Part shown: positions 9,301 to 15,417 of the stretch, piece after piece
How positions within the stretch are numbered: position 1 is the first letter of the stretch
Layout of the letters: each line of letters begins with the position of its first letter
Assembly: GCA_947627455.1 (NCBI GenBank)
Contig: CANQWC010000005.1
Location: 1 to 64,000 of the forward strand
Length of the DNA: 64,000 nucleotides
Direction of reading: 5' to 3'
Source: an uncultured Clostridia bacterium
Lineage (GTDB): Bacteria; Bacillota; Clostridia; Oscillospirales; Ruminococcaceae
Made by a program: the position numbers and the translations under genes
The notes under the pieces: generated by a model
Told to the model about the DNA's origin: nothing
What the model saw: the letters and a program-made list of their open reading frames with translations, nothing else
The model's database searches: none

Positions 9301-11600
9301 GAATGTACTTTGAAGCGGGCGTTGCTTATATCTCTCTTGCCGACGGCGAAAGCGTGACGGCGGTCGGCCTGCCCGTCGGGCTTTACTACAAGGTCGAGGA
9401 GATCGAAGCGAGCGGCTATGAAAGCGGCGTTGCGGGCGAGCAGATCGGCGTTATCACGATGGGCATGATCTCGGACACCGAGACATGCAGCGCGGCGTTC
9501 ATCAACCTTAAACAGAAAAACGTCAAAACGGGCGATCTCACCGTCTCGAAGATAGTCACGGGCGAGGGCGATACCTCATATCCGTTCCCGTTCACGCTTG
9601 AGCTTTACTATCACGACACGACGGGAAGCCCCGAGGTTTTGGCTGCCGATGTCAACCTCACGGGTAAAATCATCGGCGGCGAGCCGAGAGATGTCAGCGT
9701 TACAGGCGGCCGTGCGGCATTCAATCTCAGCCACGGCGAAAGCCTCCGCCTTGAGGGTCTGCCCGAGGATATTCACTATATCATCACCGAGACCGACCCG
9801 AACGGTCACACCGTGACGATTTCAAACACTGGCGCGTTTACGCCGACGTATTACGACCCGTTCTACGGAATAATGACTGCCGACGAAACCCAGTCAAATG
9901 CTGCCTCGGGCGATGTCAAGGGCGGCGAGCATGTTTCGGTTACGTTCTATAACCACATCGAACCCGAGCCCGAACCTGAGCCCGCGAGCACCTCGCTCAC
10001 CATCACAAAGACCTTTGACCAAAAGGGCTCGACCAAGGACAACGCTCTTACGTTCAGCTTCGACGTTGCGCTAATCAGCGCAGTCGACCCATCGGGCAGC
10101 CCGATAACCGACGCAAGCGGAAACTACCTTGCAAATGTAACCGTAAATAAGGGCGAGGAGGATGGCTACGGAACTGTCGAGTTAAGCTTTGACAGAGCGG
10201 GAACCTATACCTTCTCGATCAAGGAGCGCGCGGAGTATATCGGCGATGTGCCCGAAGGCGGCGAACTTTACACCGTTACCGATGAGAAGCTTGCGGTCGT
10301 CACTGTCACCGAGGTCAACGGAATTCTCACCGCGACGCCTATTGAGCCTATCGTGTTTGTAAACCGTTATGTTGCGCCAAAAGAACCGCCAACGCCGTCG
10401 AGCGCGGTAATAACCGTTCAGAAGCTTATTGAGGGCGATGATATCAGCGGCGAAAGCTTTGACTTTGATTTCACCGTCACCGAGGCAGACCAGAGCGGCG
10501 AAATAATTGACGAGCTTCATATCACAAACGAGGGCACTGATACATTCATCACCCGCGAATTCACCGAGGAGGACATCGGCAATACATACTACTACACCAT
10601 CACCGAGGTTGACGGCGGCATCAAGGGTATGAGTTATGCCGATGCGCAGACCGTCACGGTAAGCGTTACCTATGACGAGGCGGCCAACGCTGTTGTCGCG
10701 ACGGCAACACCCAACCCCGTTGTGTTCATCAACACCTATACACGCCCCGACCCGAGCCTCGCCGAGATAAGACTCACGAAGAAGGTCTCCGATTCGAGCG
10801 GCAAGGAATATGCCGAGGGAAGCTTCACTTTTGAGGTCAACCTCACAAACCGCCCCGAATATTCGGAAAACGGCTTCACAAACGGCAAAGCAACAGTTAC
10901 TGTTGACGGCGGTGCAACGGTTGTGCTGACAGTTCCGTTCGGCGCTGAGTATGAGATCACCGAGATAAATGTTCCCGACGGCTATACCGATTCGACCGAA
11001 AAGCTTAAAGGCGTTGCCGACGGCAGCACGGTCGAGCTGATCTACAATAACGTCAAGACCCCGAAAACGGGCAGCCTTACTCTTCGCAAGATTTTGGTCG
11101 TCGATGGCAGAATCTCGGAGGGTGGCAGAAAGTTCAGGTTTAAGATTGAGCTTTTGGGCTCTGACTTTACGGGCGATGCAAACGGTGTAAGCTTTGATAA
11201 CGGCGTCGCTTGGGTAGAACTCAGCGGCGGCGAGAGCGTCACAATGACGGGGCTTCCCGTCGGTGTAGACTATGTCATCACCGAAGACAGCGTCAGCGGC
11301 TATACGCTGCTCAGCGAAAGCAGCTCGGGCCTCAGCGGCACGATAACCGCCGACAGCGATGCGGTCGCCATCGCGGTGAACGCGACGTTCGGCTCGCGCA
11401 CGCCGATCAATCCTCCGCCGATGACCCCTGAACCCGACCCCGATGATCGAGTTGAGATCATTCCCTCGACCGAGGGCGGCAGCGGCGAAGGCGATGAAGT
11501 CCCCGACGAAAGCGAGCCCAACCCCGTAACGGGCGCACTCGGCAGCGGAATGTCCTTGCTCCTCGCAGCAGCGCTCGCGCTGGCGACTAAGCGGAGGTAA
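372..11600 (+). CDS. Giant vWA / LamG / Cna_B-type cell-wall adhesin (main part)
   Basis: Very long surface protein. Numbering from ATG 69, a von Willebrand A domain opens with the MIDAS motif DASGS at residue 291. Two concanavalin/LamG-like domains (about 457-690 and 709-945) are inserted before the vWA domain resumes with TYQGLKAF and VIIFTDGKD near residue 1302. About fourteen Ig-like pilin-type repeats follow from residue 2000 to 3780. They start with patterns such as LTITKTV, and many end with NTY; they resemble Cna_B or Spy0128 isopeptide-linker domains, with one DUF11-like unit near 8100. The C-terminus has NPVTG at residue 3818, a hydrophobic stretch and KRR, a sortase-type anchor. 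GTG 372 is only the first start codon after the TAG and has no ribosome site, so the natural start is 69. Likely a long adhesive stalk binding host or plant polymers; the ligand is unknown. Confidence 0.85.
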   Translation: MFVGFAVLAGNDIVSFATEDGKEVLKIDYGSVDKDKSLVHEVKINVFYMEEPQYGADFGSSGAGNDVCYIALDKNGNILEKSGSTSESALEDRFYIVDPDWVTTSIYGELSLNADDFTNEYGLVDVDEDGISDAAGVAKLYNTSAGLHTDKTVYATEARGDNIDGSRKFDVTLESWYGGNATADIGLILDASGSMAFSSSNMIPMRLSQESNSSNEQALTWLDHNTADDTYWGDPKIIQDRAEHKYGYYKLSYDDDTKTYKLTTNDGKGYYTGTGENGSAEYTFKANEYLPPDVVDVLLKQTDTDNSMLGYSGYSYYVYDRRASHSEFNPLGYWGGKSRKTEPYTETTDPPATEKLIGHYTFDDTLKNDKSSSGGEAKLINNVEKGTGATFDKDTTPSIKTEPEYVKGDDNTLDLAATAEKGGLMLDIDTPNKFTIAMRIKSSVSGQEKDVYEEIPLVYIGDPNGTNYIKVVRSSSDARNIKVYENGTLIINYGDSETAATTMKPFHDTDWINLCLLYDGSNLTIAEYDKNQSTSISKDTVQRSLSGFSTDNAVIIIGGDIDGRSEKEYSPMQLTEFCVFDKALSDNELQTVNTKSNIKTYSKMQEIGGLTAFYDFGDGAGDKLGNRASSSSGSLKFIKQAENGAFNTKEEIQGKTELEPIYADKALNLTQTAKNGGILLDAVPTNQNDFTISFKVKNDSDSPTQEAELVYMGPLNTNNGYYNIFRSQSSTSPTSGDPRHIRFSKDSNYTGTKASGSNAFSQGDWTTVTFTVKDGTVKAYVNGEAVETAGGSTATLGQLTESDFAIILGGLQDKYNGKDILIDELFVYDKALDESEVSQLYKSLQEPKVIAAAANVALDDSGNTIAYIDAALVANKGEEEKMRGWYYVNSTSDWVNNYDNPKVGTAKVLQALSTDEVIKNEISINDLPEDIQAKLEKGWEYDYSKCNGGFIYTGKNDFTLTDGSEHYYYNAEENDGKPSVYITDIKEYDYADELGSNEGIAAITVPEGETRNGNENVRPVIFFVDDAGYLRCFYSNSNSKTEPKNSSGPRSSASYVYFKWDCNDVKTDSLQAALGTFNADLEEISPSSRVSAVRFSSEKIGDDDLDKLVMLDWTKDPAAATKMLSLEYGEGESTGFDNSVPSLENENNSQSSIKQYNYGLTGGTSTYQGLKAFNDILVAKQSDGTSRMDRDNPDRDNGKGKYVIIFTDGKDTNVEDLTSTDEDEKKAAQAKVDGSKEIAQTLKSDGFTIFYVLLKSGSFTVIDDAEKAFIASIAGNTETDDYAEDKSLSDVQKYEALQEQYIFEATGGDNLTDIFRNDILGEISKTLNDYTVKDYIDPRFDLIGYTKDENERHVETVFHLNEGGKVEYIDAKNGETINNVSSSPLSIELSSNNGNSEIAYLYYDGGYYLTWTKQEIPYCTVGDSELTVWRSEFKIVAKEDFIGGNAILTNGNEEKQNYVYNPSDVANASSGKDKANDINLSSAEYVSKGFPRTAANVRRLPLEPTVSNSDIYLGETISPEDIITALIKQNLADEKNSSPYFEYLLRTEDNKTKLAKLFEGLEGDGEETLTLPYSYVPRVNDPDSYAGDELHQKDYVGTITYTLKAEEALGDGEKIEDDSSVITLYTKERKYTLTVDFEPFKVESKSSVVDGIETDRNTANGALVTEKDVKNEAVYPWDNSFKPAAGAVQSGFSKEIENTHTVYMVRGQIVLRAALSDADYDYICKYYPDTEIYSADLVRTYDGEDTTVGTLTVKTPAVAATALTGEKYLYAEFKPASGTGLKDLLPIGDYSFANAKPNADLPLVFESLDSIKLVEDLTDDALAKFNDYVYIDSSGKMQKASKGDTDYRASYTYAAGLFNDPAGGFNSSSYYGPIKLGTASTDAGRIDDLIGLAEIKGTLKTGTLTITKTVVDNSSDFEPDGTEEFTFNVTFLNGTKELATDDFDNITVSIGGAPAEPFNGTVTLKAGENATISGIPVGVTYTVEEQPVDSFTTEYEFSDKDQTISDGDGDTVEVTNTYEPSVSATLSVEKTITGEYLPNRETSFKFKLAPVDENGDPITDGSTPMPESDTISIGFEATPDAATSKTNSDSWNLTFTKVGTYYYTVTEIVPSDKEGFIYDEKAVHTVKFEVTANTAENKLNVTATVDDGNPVVGDVEVSYTNTYKPEEIEVYFDGTKELTGRDWAATDTFEFTIEGDDVPLPTQTTVYADSNKQDFTFGAITFTKPDEYTYTIRETKGSDDKIAYDDTEYTVVVTVTDNEGTLEYSVNVNGTSVDSDDIVDGHVEGFNFENIYTPEVAKIEVSGTKSFTLANGEAPESDEVFTFTFDVIETDSTWTEEKNPEQNEKKTVEFSGSDLSGTPSQKPIVDLLKKTYELKNIPEIQDGGSVKYYYKVTEKNDGTAHISYDNTEYHITVTVSYSKESGILSASYDVTDVNGNKADIEFSNTYIPDAVPATANITVTKDVDGDELPSDANFTFTFTVTETDENREPLAGAAQIPSITVTNEGSALFTREFTAGDIGTHYYTIAEDLNDPRFDCDEPVKYVTVTVGYDPAANTVTAEPSVSEVKFTNTYTAPKPHITITKSQTVVNGLTGTPLTVKAGDIVEYTLTVSNDGDVDAPAVKVIDTVPTGLDIIKESIVGGTLDGQKITWTLTVGAHNSATVSFRVTAPPVTARTTWSNIAYADGTPSETVVLIEEKPKVGNIEIRKTLTGNDFDTNDRFSFTIEVYGDDGVTPILAETFELGQGESKKYENLPDGAKFTVTETDTLGYTPSVNGVSGNSYEGVVKNGTTVSVRFENNRSKPVVQTGSLIVRKTVAGPAEAIIPETFGFTYSLGLPSDFTETEFDYTISHFDYMGVEVIDGRGTLGASGTFSLNNGQRIKISGLPAGTTYKVDELPTVGSYIVDRYNTSGVITLDENGAVADAYAVFVNTVKTGQLTVSKTAVGNLAMSTDMFGFMVSLYHDSALSESAQEVGGQFGGMYFEAGVAYISLADGESVTAVGLPVGLYYKVEEIEASGYESGVAGEQIGVITMGMISDTETCSAAFINLKQKNVKTGDLTVSKIVTGEGDTSYPFPFTLELYYHDTTGSPEVLAADVNLTGKIIGGEPRDVSVTGGRAAFNLSHGESLRLEGLPEDIHYIITETDPNGHTVTISNTGAFTPTYYDPFYGIMTADETQSNAASGDVKGGEHVSVTFYNHIEPEPEPEPASTSLTITKTFDQKGSTKDNALTFSFDVALISAVDPSGSPITDASGNYLANVTVNKGEEDGYGTVELSFDRAGTYTFSIKERAEYIGDVPEGGELYTVTDEKLAVVTVTEVNGILTATPIEPIVFVNRYVAPKEPPTPSSAVITVQKLIEGDDISGESFDFDFTVTEADQSGEIIDELHITNEGTDTFITREFTEEDIGNTYYYTITEVDGGIKGMSYADAQTVTVSVTYDEAANAVVATATPNPVVFINTYTRPDPSLAEIRLTKKVSDSSGKEYAEGSFTFEVNLTNRPEYSENGFTNGKATVTVDGGATVVLTVPFGAEYEITEINVPDGYTDSTEKLKGVADGSTVELIYNNVKTPKTGSLTLRKILVVDGRISEGGRKFRFKIELLGSDFTGDANGVSFDNGVAWVELSGGESVTMTGLPVGVDYVITEDSVSGYTLLSESSSGLSGTITADSDAVAIAVNATFGSRTPINPPPMTPEPDPDDRVEIIPSTEGGSGEGDEVPDESEPNPVTGALGSGMSLLLAAALALATKRR

Positions 11601-11617
11601 AAACATATATAGATAAA

Positions 11618-11645
11618 AGCGGCAAGCAGTAGCTTGCCGCTTTTT
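11618..11645 (+). terminator. Rho-independent terminator after giant adhesin
   Basis: A perfect 10-bp stem (11618-11627 with 11632-11641) with loop AGTA is followed by a T run, 17 bases after the adhesin stop codon. Confidence 0.9.
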
Positions 11646-12231
11646 GTATGTCTGATTTGGCACGAAAAAATATAGGGAAAGCATGCAGGACCGTCAATTC
11701 TAATTGGAAACTTTTTAATAGACGCTTTTTTGCAGAATATGATTTGCTAAACCGAGTTATTAAAATTGTAAGCGTGGGAATGCGTTGCGGGTCTTTAAGT
11801 GTGGGAACACCGCCCCTTGAGGGGAGGGGGCATTGCTGCTTTCCCGTTCGTGCTATGTTATGATTGGGGAGAGGTGATTAAAAATAGCATACCCCGAGCT
11901 CGCGGCAGCGAGGTCGCGGGTATACCTTATACAATGGGATACGGCGGCTTTTCGGGTGGGCACTTATTTCAATTTTATTCTCTGTTTGAGCGTTAAAACA
12001 TTACTCGCGCAGCGAGTACCTTATAATAAGGGGATATGCGTCTTGAGTAGGGCCATTTAAACAAACTAATTTTAAAATCGGGGGGAACCCGCAGGGTGCC
12101 CCCGATAATTATAAACCGTCTGAGTTTGTAGCAGCGTATGCAGGGTGCCCCCGACTTATCAAATCTTGAGAGTGTGTGATTGCCCGCAGGTTCCCCCATA
12201 AAAACGTGTAGAGGACTCGTCTCCCTTTTCC
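11646..12231. other. Gene-free convergent spacer with short GC-rich palindromes
   Basis: No supported gene lies between the adhesin (+) and the GH2 gene (-). The spacer holds CCCC-TTGA-GGGG with extra G at 11814-11830, an ACTCGC/GCGAGT palindrome at 12003-12016, and a 15-bp direct repeat GCAGGGTGCCCCCGA at 12091-12105 and 12140-12154. Similar motifs recur at 27.3-27.5 kb, so they are probably dispersed intergenic elements. Confidence 0.5.
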
Positions 12232-13947
12232 CTACTCTCTCCCCACCTTCCTCTCGAAAATTTCTCTGATTTTCCTCATCTTATCCTCGTCAAATTTCGC
12301 TTCCCTCTCATATGTATAAATCCCGTTCGCCTCTTGCTCAACGTCATACAGCTGAGTATAGCAGAGCCCGAAAATGTTCGGGTTATCCATGATCGCGTCG
12401 GTCAGGCCCTTAAGGCGGTTAAGGAATTCCTCCTCGGTTTTCGGCGCGTCGCCATAGCCCCAAGCGTCCGAATTTTCGGACTTGTTCCATCTCATGCCGC
12501 CGTACTCGCTGACGAACATCGGCTGCCCGCCGTAGCGCTGCCTGTCGGGGAAGGGGTTCCACGCGCGCTCGTCGCCGCTCGGGAAATTCACAAGCTTTTT
12601 GCGGAAAACCTCGGGGCTCTGCTCGTAGTCGTGAATATCAAAAATGTCGGTCGCGACATGGAAATGCCCGCTTGTGTCGATGCAGGGCCGCGTCGGGTCG
12701 AGGAGCTTTGTGAAGCGGTAGACCGTCTCAAGAATTCGGTCGTCCTGAGGCTTCCCGCGATAGTCCCACGTCTCGTTAAACGGGCACCAACCGATTATCG
12801 CGGGGTGATTGAAATCACGCCCGACGGCCTCGCTCCACTCGTTCAAAAAGCCGCCGAGGTTCGCGGGGTCGGAATGGTCGAAGCCCCAGTCGGCGTACTC
12901 GCCCCAGACGAGATAGCCGAGGCGGTCGCAGTGGTACAAAAACCGCGGCTCAAAGACCTTTTGGTGAAGCCTTGCGCCGTTGAAGCCGAGCGCCATCGAC
13001 AGCTCAATATCGCGAATCAGCGCGGCCTCGGAGGGCGCGGTGTAAATTCCGTCGGGGTAGAAGCCTTGGTCGAGGACGAGCCTCTGGAAGACCGATTTTT
13101 CGTTGATGAGAAATTTTTTGCTGTCGAGCCGCACGCTCCGCAGCCCGAAGTAACTTTTCACTTCATCGCCGCCGAAGGTCAGTCGGACGCCGTAAAGCCG
13201 CCCTTTTCCGACCTCCCAGAGGTGTTTTTCGGCCAGCGGTATCTCTATTGTCAGGGGCCCGCCGTGCGATTCTCCGAAGCCGCCGCCGACGGGTTTCCCG
13301 TCGTAAGTCACCTCGGCGCAAAGCCTGCCAAAGCCGCATAAATCGGCGATAAGCGTGACCTTTTGGTTTTCGGGGTCGGGGTAAAATTTCACGCTTCTGA
13401 TGTAGTTTTTCGGCATGAATTCAAGCCAAACCGTCTGCCAGATGCCCGTGGTTCGCGTGTAGTCGCAGTCGTGCGAATAGTATAGCTCCGACTGCTTGCC
13501 GCGCGGCTGATAGGGTGCGCGAACGTCGTCAAAAACGCACACGGTGACGCTGTTCTCGCCCGAGTGAACATATGACGATATATCAAATTCAAACGATGTA
13601 TAGCCGCCGATGTGTCTGCCGACCTCAGCGCCGTTCAGCCAAACTATGGTTTCATAATCCGCCGCGCCGAAGTGAAGAATCACGCTGCCCGAAAGCTGCG
13701 AATCGTCTAAAACAAAGCTTCTGCGATACCACACCGCGTTCATGAAATCCTTGGTGCCGACGCCCGAAAGCTCACTCTCGGGGCAGAACGGCACGGTGAT
13801 ACTGCCACCGAGGTGATCGGCAAGATATAATTTTCTGTCAATGCCGCTTTTTGAATTATCGATCTCAAATTCCCATACGCCGTTGAGATTCAGCCAATTT
13901 TCACGCTCAAACTGCGGGTTCGGGTGCTCGGGCCGAGGAATGCTCAT
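12232..13947 (-). CDS. Glycoside hydrolase family 2 (beta-galactosidase/glucuronidase-like)
   Basis: A 571-residue GH2 enzyme that would hydrolyse terminal beta-linked sugars. The N-terminal jelly-roll sugar-binding domain (about 15-180, with WYRRSF and VWLNGAEVG) is followed by an Ig-like domain (about 180-280) and the TIM barrel. The acid/base is Glu392 in PFNETWD and the nucleophile Glu481 in VSEYGG, both as expected for the family. There is no signal peptide, so it should act in the cytoplasm on imported oligosaccharides. ATG 13947 follows AGGAGG at good spacing. It is divergent from the GH5 gene and its promoter shares the regulon box. The exact sugar cannot be read from the sequence. 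It is shorter than LacZ and closer to compact GH2 proteins. Confidence 0.9.
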   Translation of the reverse strand: MSIPRPEHPNPQFERENWLNLNGVWEFEIDNSKSGIDRKLYLADHLGGSITVPFCPESELSGVGTKDFMNAVWYRRSFVLDDSQLSGSVILHFGAADYETIVWLNGAEVGRHIGGYTSFEFDISSYVHSGENSVTVCVFDDVRAPYQPRGKQSELYYSHDCDYTRTTGIWQTVWLEFMPKNYIRSVKFYPDPENQKVTLIADLCGFGRLCAEVTYDGKPVGGGFGESHGGPLTIEIPLAEKHLWEVGKGRLYGVRLTFGGDEVKSYFGLRSVRLDSKKFLINEKSVFQRLVLDQGFYPDGIYTAPSEAALIRDIELSMALGFNGARLHQKVFEPRFLYHCDRLGYLVWGEYADWGFDHSDPANLGGFLNEWSEAVGRDFNHPAIIGWCPFNETWDYRGKPQDDRILETVYRFTKLLDPTRPCIDTSGHFHVATDIFDIHDYEQSPEVFRKKLVNFPSGDERAWNPFPDRQRYGGQPMFVSEYGGMRWNKSENSDAWGYGDAPKTEEEFLNRLKGLTDAIMDNPNIFGLCYTQLYDVEQEANGIYTYEREAKFDEDKMRKIREIFERKVGRE

Positions 13948-13980
13948 AATGAATGCCTCCTATCATGAAATGTCAAAAAT

Positions 13981-14033
13981 ATTATAAACCCGCGCAGCGA
14001 AATTTGCAATAAAAATAATCTTCTTGTGATGAC
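13981..14033 (-). promoter_or_regulatory. GH2 promoter with regulon box
   Basis: On the minus strand, -35 TTGCAA (14009-14004) and -10 TATAAT (13986-13981) are 17 bp apart. GTCAT (14033-14029) lies 16 bases upstream of TTATTGCAA, the same geometry as four other promoters in this locus. The box arm GACGGATTTG (14031-14040) is perfectly inverted at 14075-14084 in the GH5 promoter. Confidence 0.8.
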
Positions 14034-14081
14034 GGATTTGAGGTTTTTGAGCAGCTCCCCGTCACAAGTTGCCGCAAATCC

Positions 14082-14134
14082 GTCAATAAAATCTTAGGAT
14101 ATGTATTGCAATTGCGGGCAGGGCGGTGTATAAT
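14082..14134 (+). promoter_or_regulatory. GH5 promoter with regulon box
   Basis: -35 TTGCAA (14106-14111) and -10 TATAAT (14129-14134) have a 17-bp spacer. The upstream GTCAA (14082-14086) lies 16 bases before GTATTGCAA. This promoter also shows that the coding start must be ATG 14165, because an upstream in-frame GTG at 14126 lies inside the promoter. Confidence 0.85.
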
Positions 14135-14164
14135 ATATCAAAATCCTGTTTGGGAGGGCTCGGC

Positions 14165-15319
14165 ATGACAAAGGCTGATTATATCAAAATTCTTGCGGTC
14201 GTGATTTCGGCGGCGGTTTTTCTCGTCTCCTGCGGGGGCGACAAGGCTCGCAAGGGCCTCACGACGGGAGATAACGCCGTTTCTCAGATCATCAATTCCG
14301 AGCGCGCGTCGGCTCGGGTGACGGTTTTGGGCGATAGGTTCATGGTCGGCGGTGAGGAAATTTTCTTCAGCGGCATGAACGCGCCGTGGCAGAACTGGAA
14401 CGACTTCAACGGCGGCATGGACGAGGACTTCTGGGAGGCCGAATTCAAGCGCTTTGCCGACGACCACATCAACTGCGTGCGCATTTGGGTCAACTGCGAC
14501 GGCGAAAGCATCGTCGACCTGAATTCTGACGGCAGCATCGCCTCGATAAACGAAAAACACTGGGAAGACCTCGAATCGCTCTTTGACCTCGCGAAAAAAT
14601 ATGAGGTCTATGTGATGCCGACGCTGCTTTCGTTCGACCACTTCAAGAACGGCTCGGGGCCTGTTTGGCGGGCGATGCTCGAGAGCCGCGAAAACTGCGA
14701 CGAATACGCCGAGAAATACGTCAAAGAATTTTGCGAGCGCTTCGGCGACAACGAATACGTCTTCGCAATCGACCTCATGAACGAGCCCGATTGGGTATAT
14801 GAAAACGAGGAGTGCGGGCGGCTTCCTTGGGAGGATATAAGCTACCTCTTCGCGAAGTGCGCGGCGACGATTCACGAAAACAGCGAAATGCTTGTGACGG
14901 TCGGAATGGGCATTGTCAAGTATAATTCCGACGACTACGAGGGCGACAAGGTTTCGGACGAATATCTGCAATCGCTCTATGACGACGATGACGCTTATCT
15001 CGACTTTTACAGCACCCACTATTATAACTGGCAGGCGCCGTGGTTCCTGACGCCCATCGGCCGCACGCCCGAGGAATTCAAGCTTCACACCGACAAGCCC
15101 TGCATGATAGCCGAGACCCACAACGACGACGAGGGCGAGATCGGCATGAGCCTTACGGAGAAGTATAAAGACCTCTACGACCACGGCTGGGGCGGAATTT
15201 TGGTCTGGAGCCAGACCGACGGCAGCGAGGAATCGTGGTATCACTACGACCTCACCAAAGAGGCCACCAACGCGATGTATGACTACGCGCCCGAGAGAAT
15301 AAAACCGACGGAGAATTAA
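14165..15319 (+). CDS. GH5-family glycanase lipoprotein (mannanase/cellulase-like)
   Basis: A 384-residue secreted lipoprotein. The signal ends in lipobox LVSC near residue 21, so it is lipid-anchored outside the membrane. The barrel begins near FFSGMNAPWQNW. The acid/base Glu207 is in LMNEPDW and the nucleophile Glu317 in MIAETHND, the spacing expected of GH5 clan-A endo-acting enzymes; beta-mannanase-like relatives show the same strand signatures. ATG 14165 is preceded by GGGAGG and fits the promoter. It is next to an orphan sugar-binding lipoprotein, which suggests that products released at the surface are captured. The substrate (mannan, cellulose or another beta-glucan) is inferred only from family. 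Confidence 0.85.
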   Translation: MTKADYIKILAVVISAAVFLVSCGGDKARKGLTTGDNAVSQIINSERASARVTVLGDRFMVGGEEIFFSGMNAPWQNWNDFNGGMDEDFWEAEFKRFADDHINCVRIWVNCDGESIVDLNSDGSIASINEKHWEDLESLFDLAKKYEVYVMPTLLSFDHFKNGSGPVWRAMLESRENCDEYAEKYVKEFCERFGDNEYVFAIDLMNEPDWVYENEECGRLPWEDISYLFAKCAATIHENSEMLVTVGMGIVKYNSDDYEGDKVSDEYLQSLYDDDDAYLDFYSTHYYNWQAPWFLTPIGRTPEEFKLHTDKPCMIAETHNDDEGEIGMSLTEKYKDLYDHGWGGILVWSQTDGSEESWYHYDLTKEATNAMYDYAPERIKPTEN

Positions 15320-15332
15320 AAGCATACAAAAC

Positions 15333-15385
15333 GTCAAAATTTTAGTATTATTTGTATTGAAGCGCAACTCAAAACCTCCTAAAAT
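15333..15385 (+). promoter_or_regulatory. Promoter of sugar-binding protein with regulon box
   Basis: GTCAA (15333-15337), 16 bases, GTATTGAA, with -35 TTGAAG (15357-15362), 17-bp spacer and -10 TAAAAT (15380-15385). It has the same layout as the GH2, GH5, AraC and 17.9-kb promoters. Confidence 0.75.
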
Positions 15386-15409
15386 AAACTTAACGTTTAA
15401 TTTAGGAGG
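15375..15409 (+). promoter_or_regulatory. Hairpin sequestering the ribosome site, overlapping the -10 box
   Basis: The left arm 15375-15389 pairs with 15395-15409 in 14 of 15 positions, loop TTAAC. The right arm contains AGGAGG, the ribosome site of the gene at 15418. The left arm overlaps the -10 box, so it would be absent from RNA started at this promoter and present only in readthrough RNA from the GH5 gene. Confidence 0.7.
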
Positions 15410-15417
15410 TAAATTTT

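Noticed and set aside
10182-11684. A 500-codon open frame on the minus strand opposite the adhesin
   Set aside because: It runs antisense to strongly supported pilin-type repeats, has no ribosome site, and its Arg/Ala/Cys-rich product matches nothing.
12334-13341. A 335-codon plus-strand frame across the GH2 gene
   Set aside because: It lies opposite the GH2 catalytic domain, whose motifs are intact; this is a GC-driven shadow.
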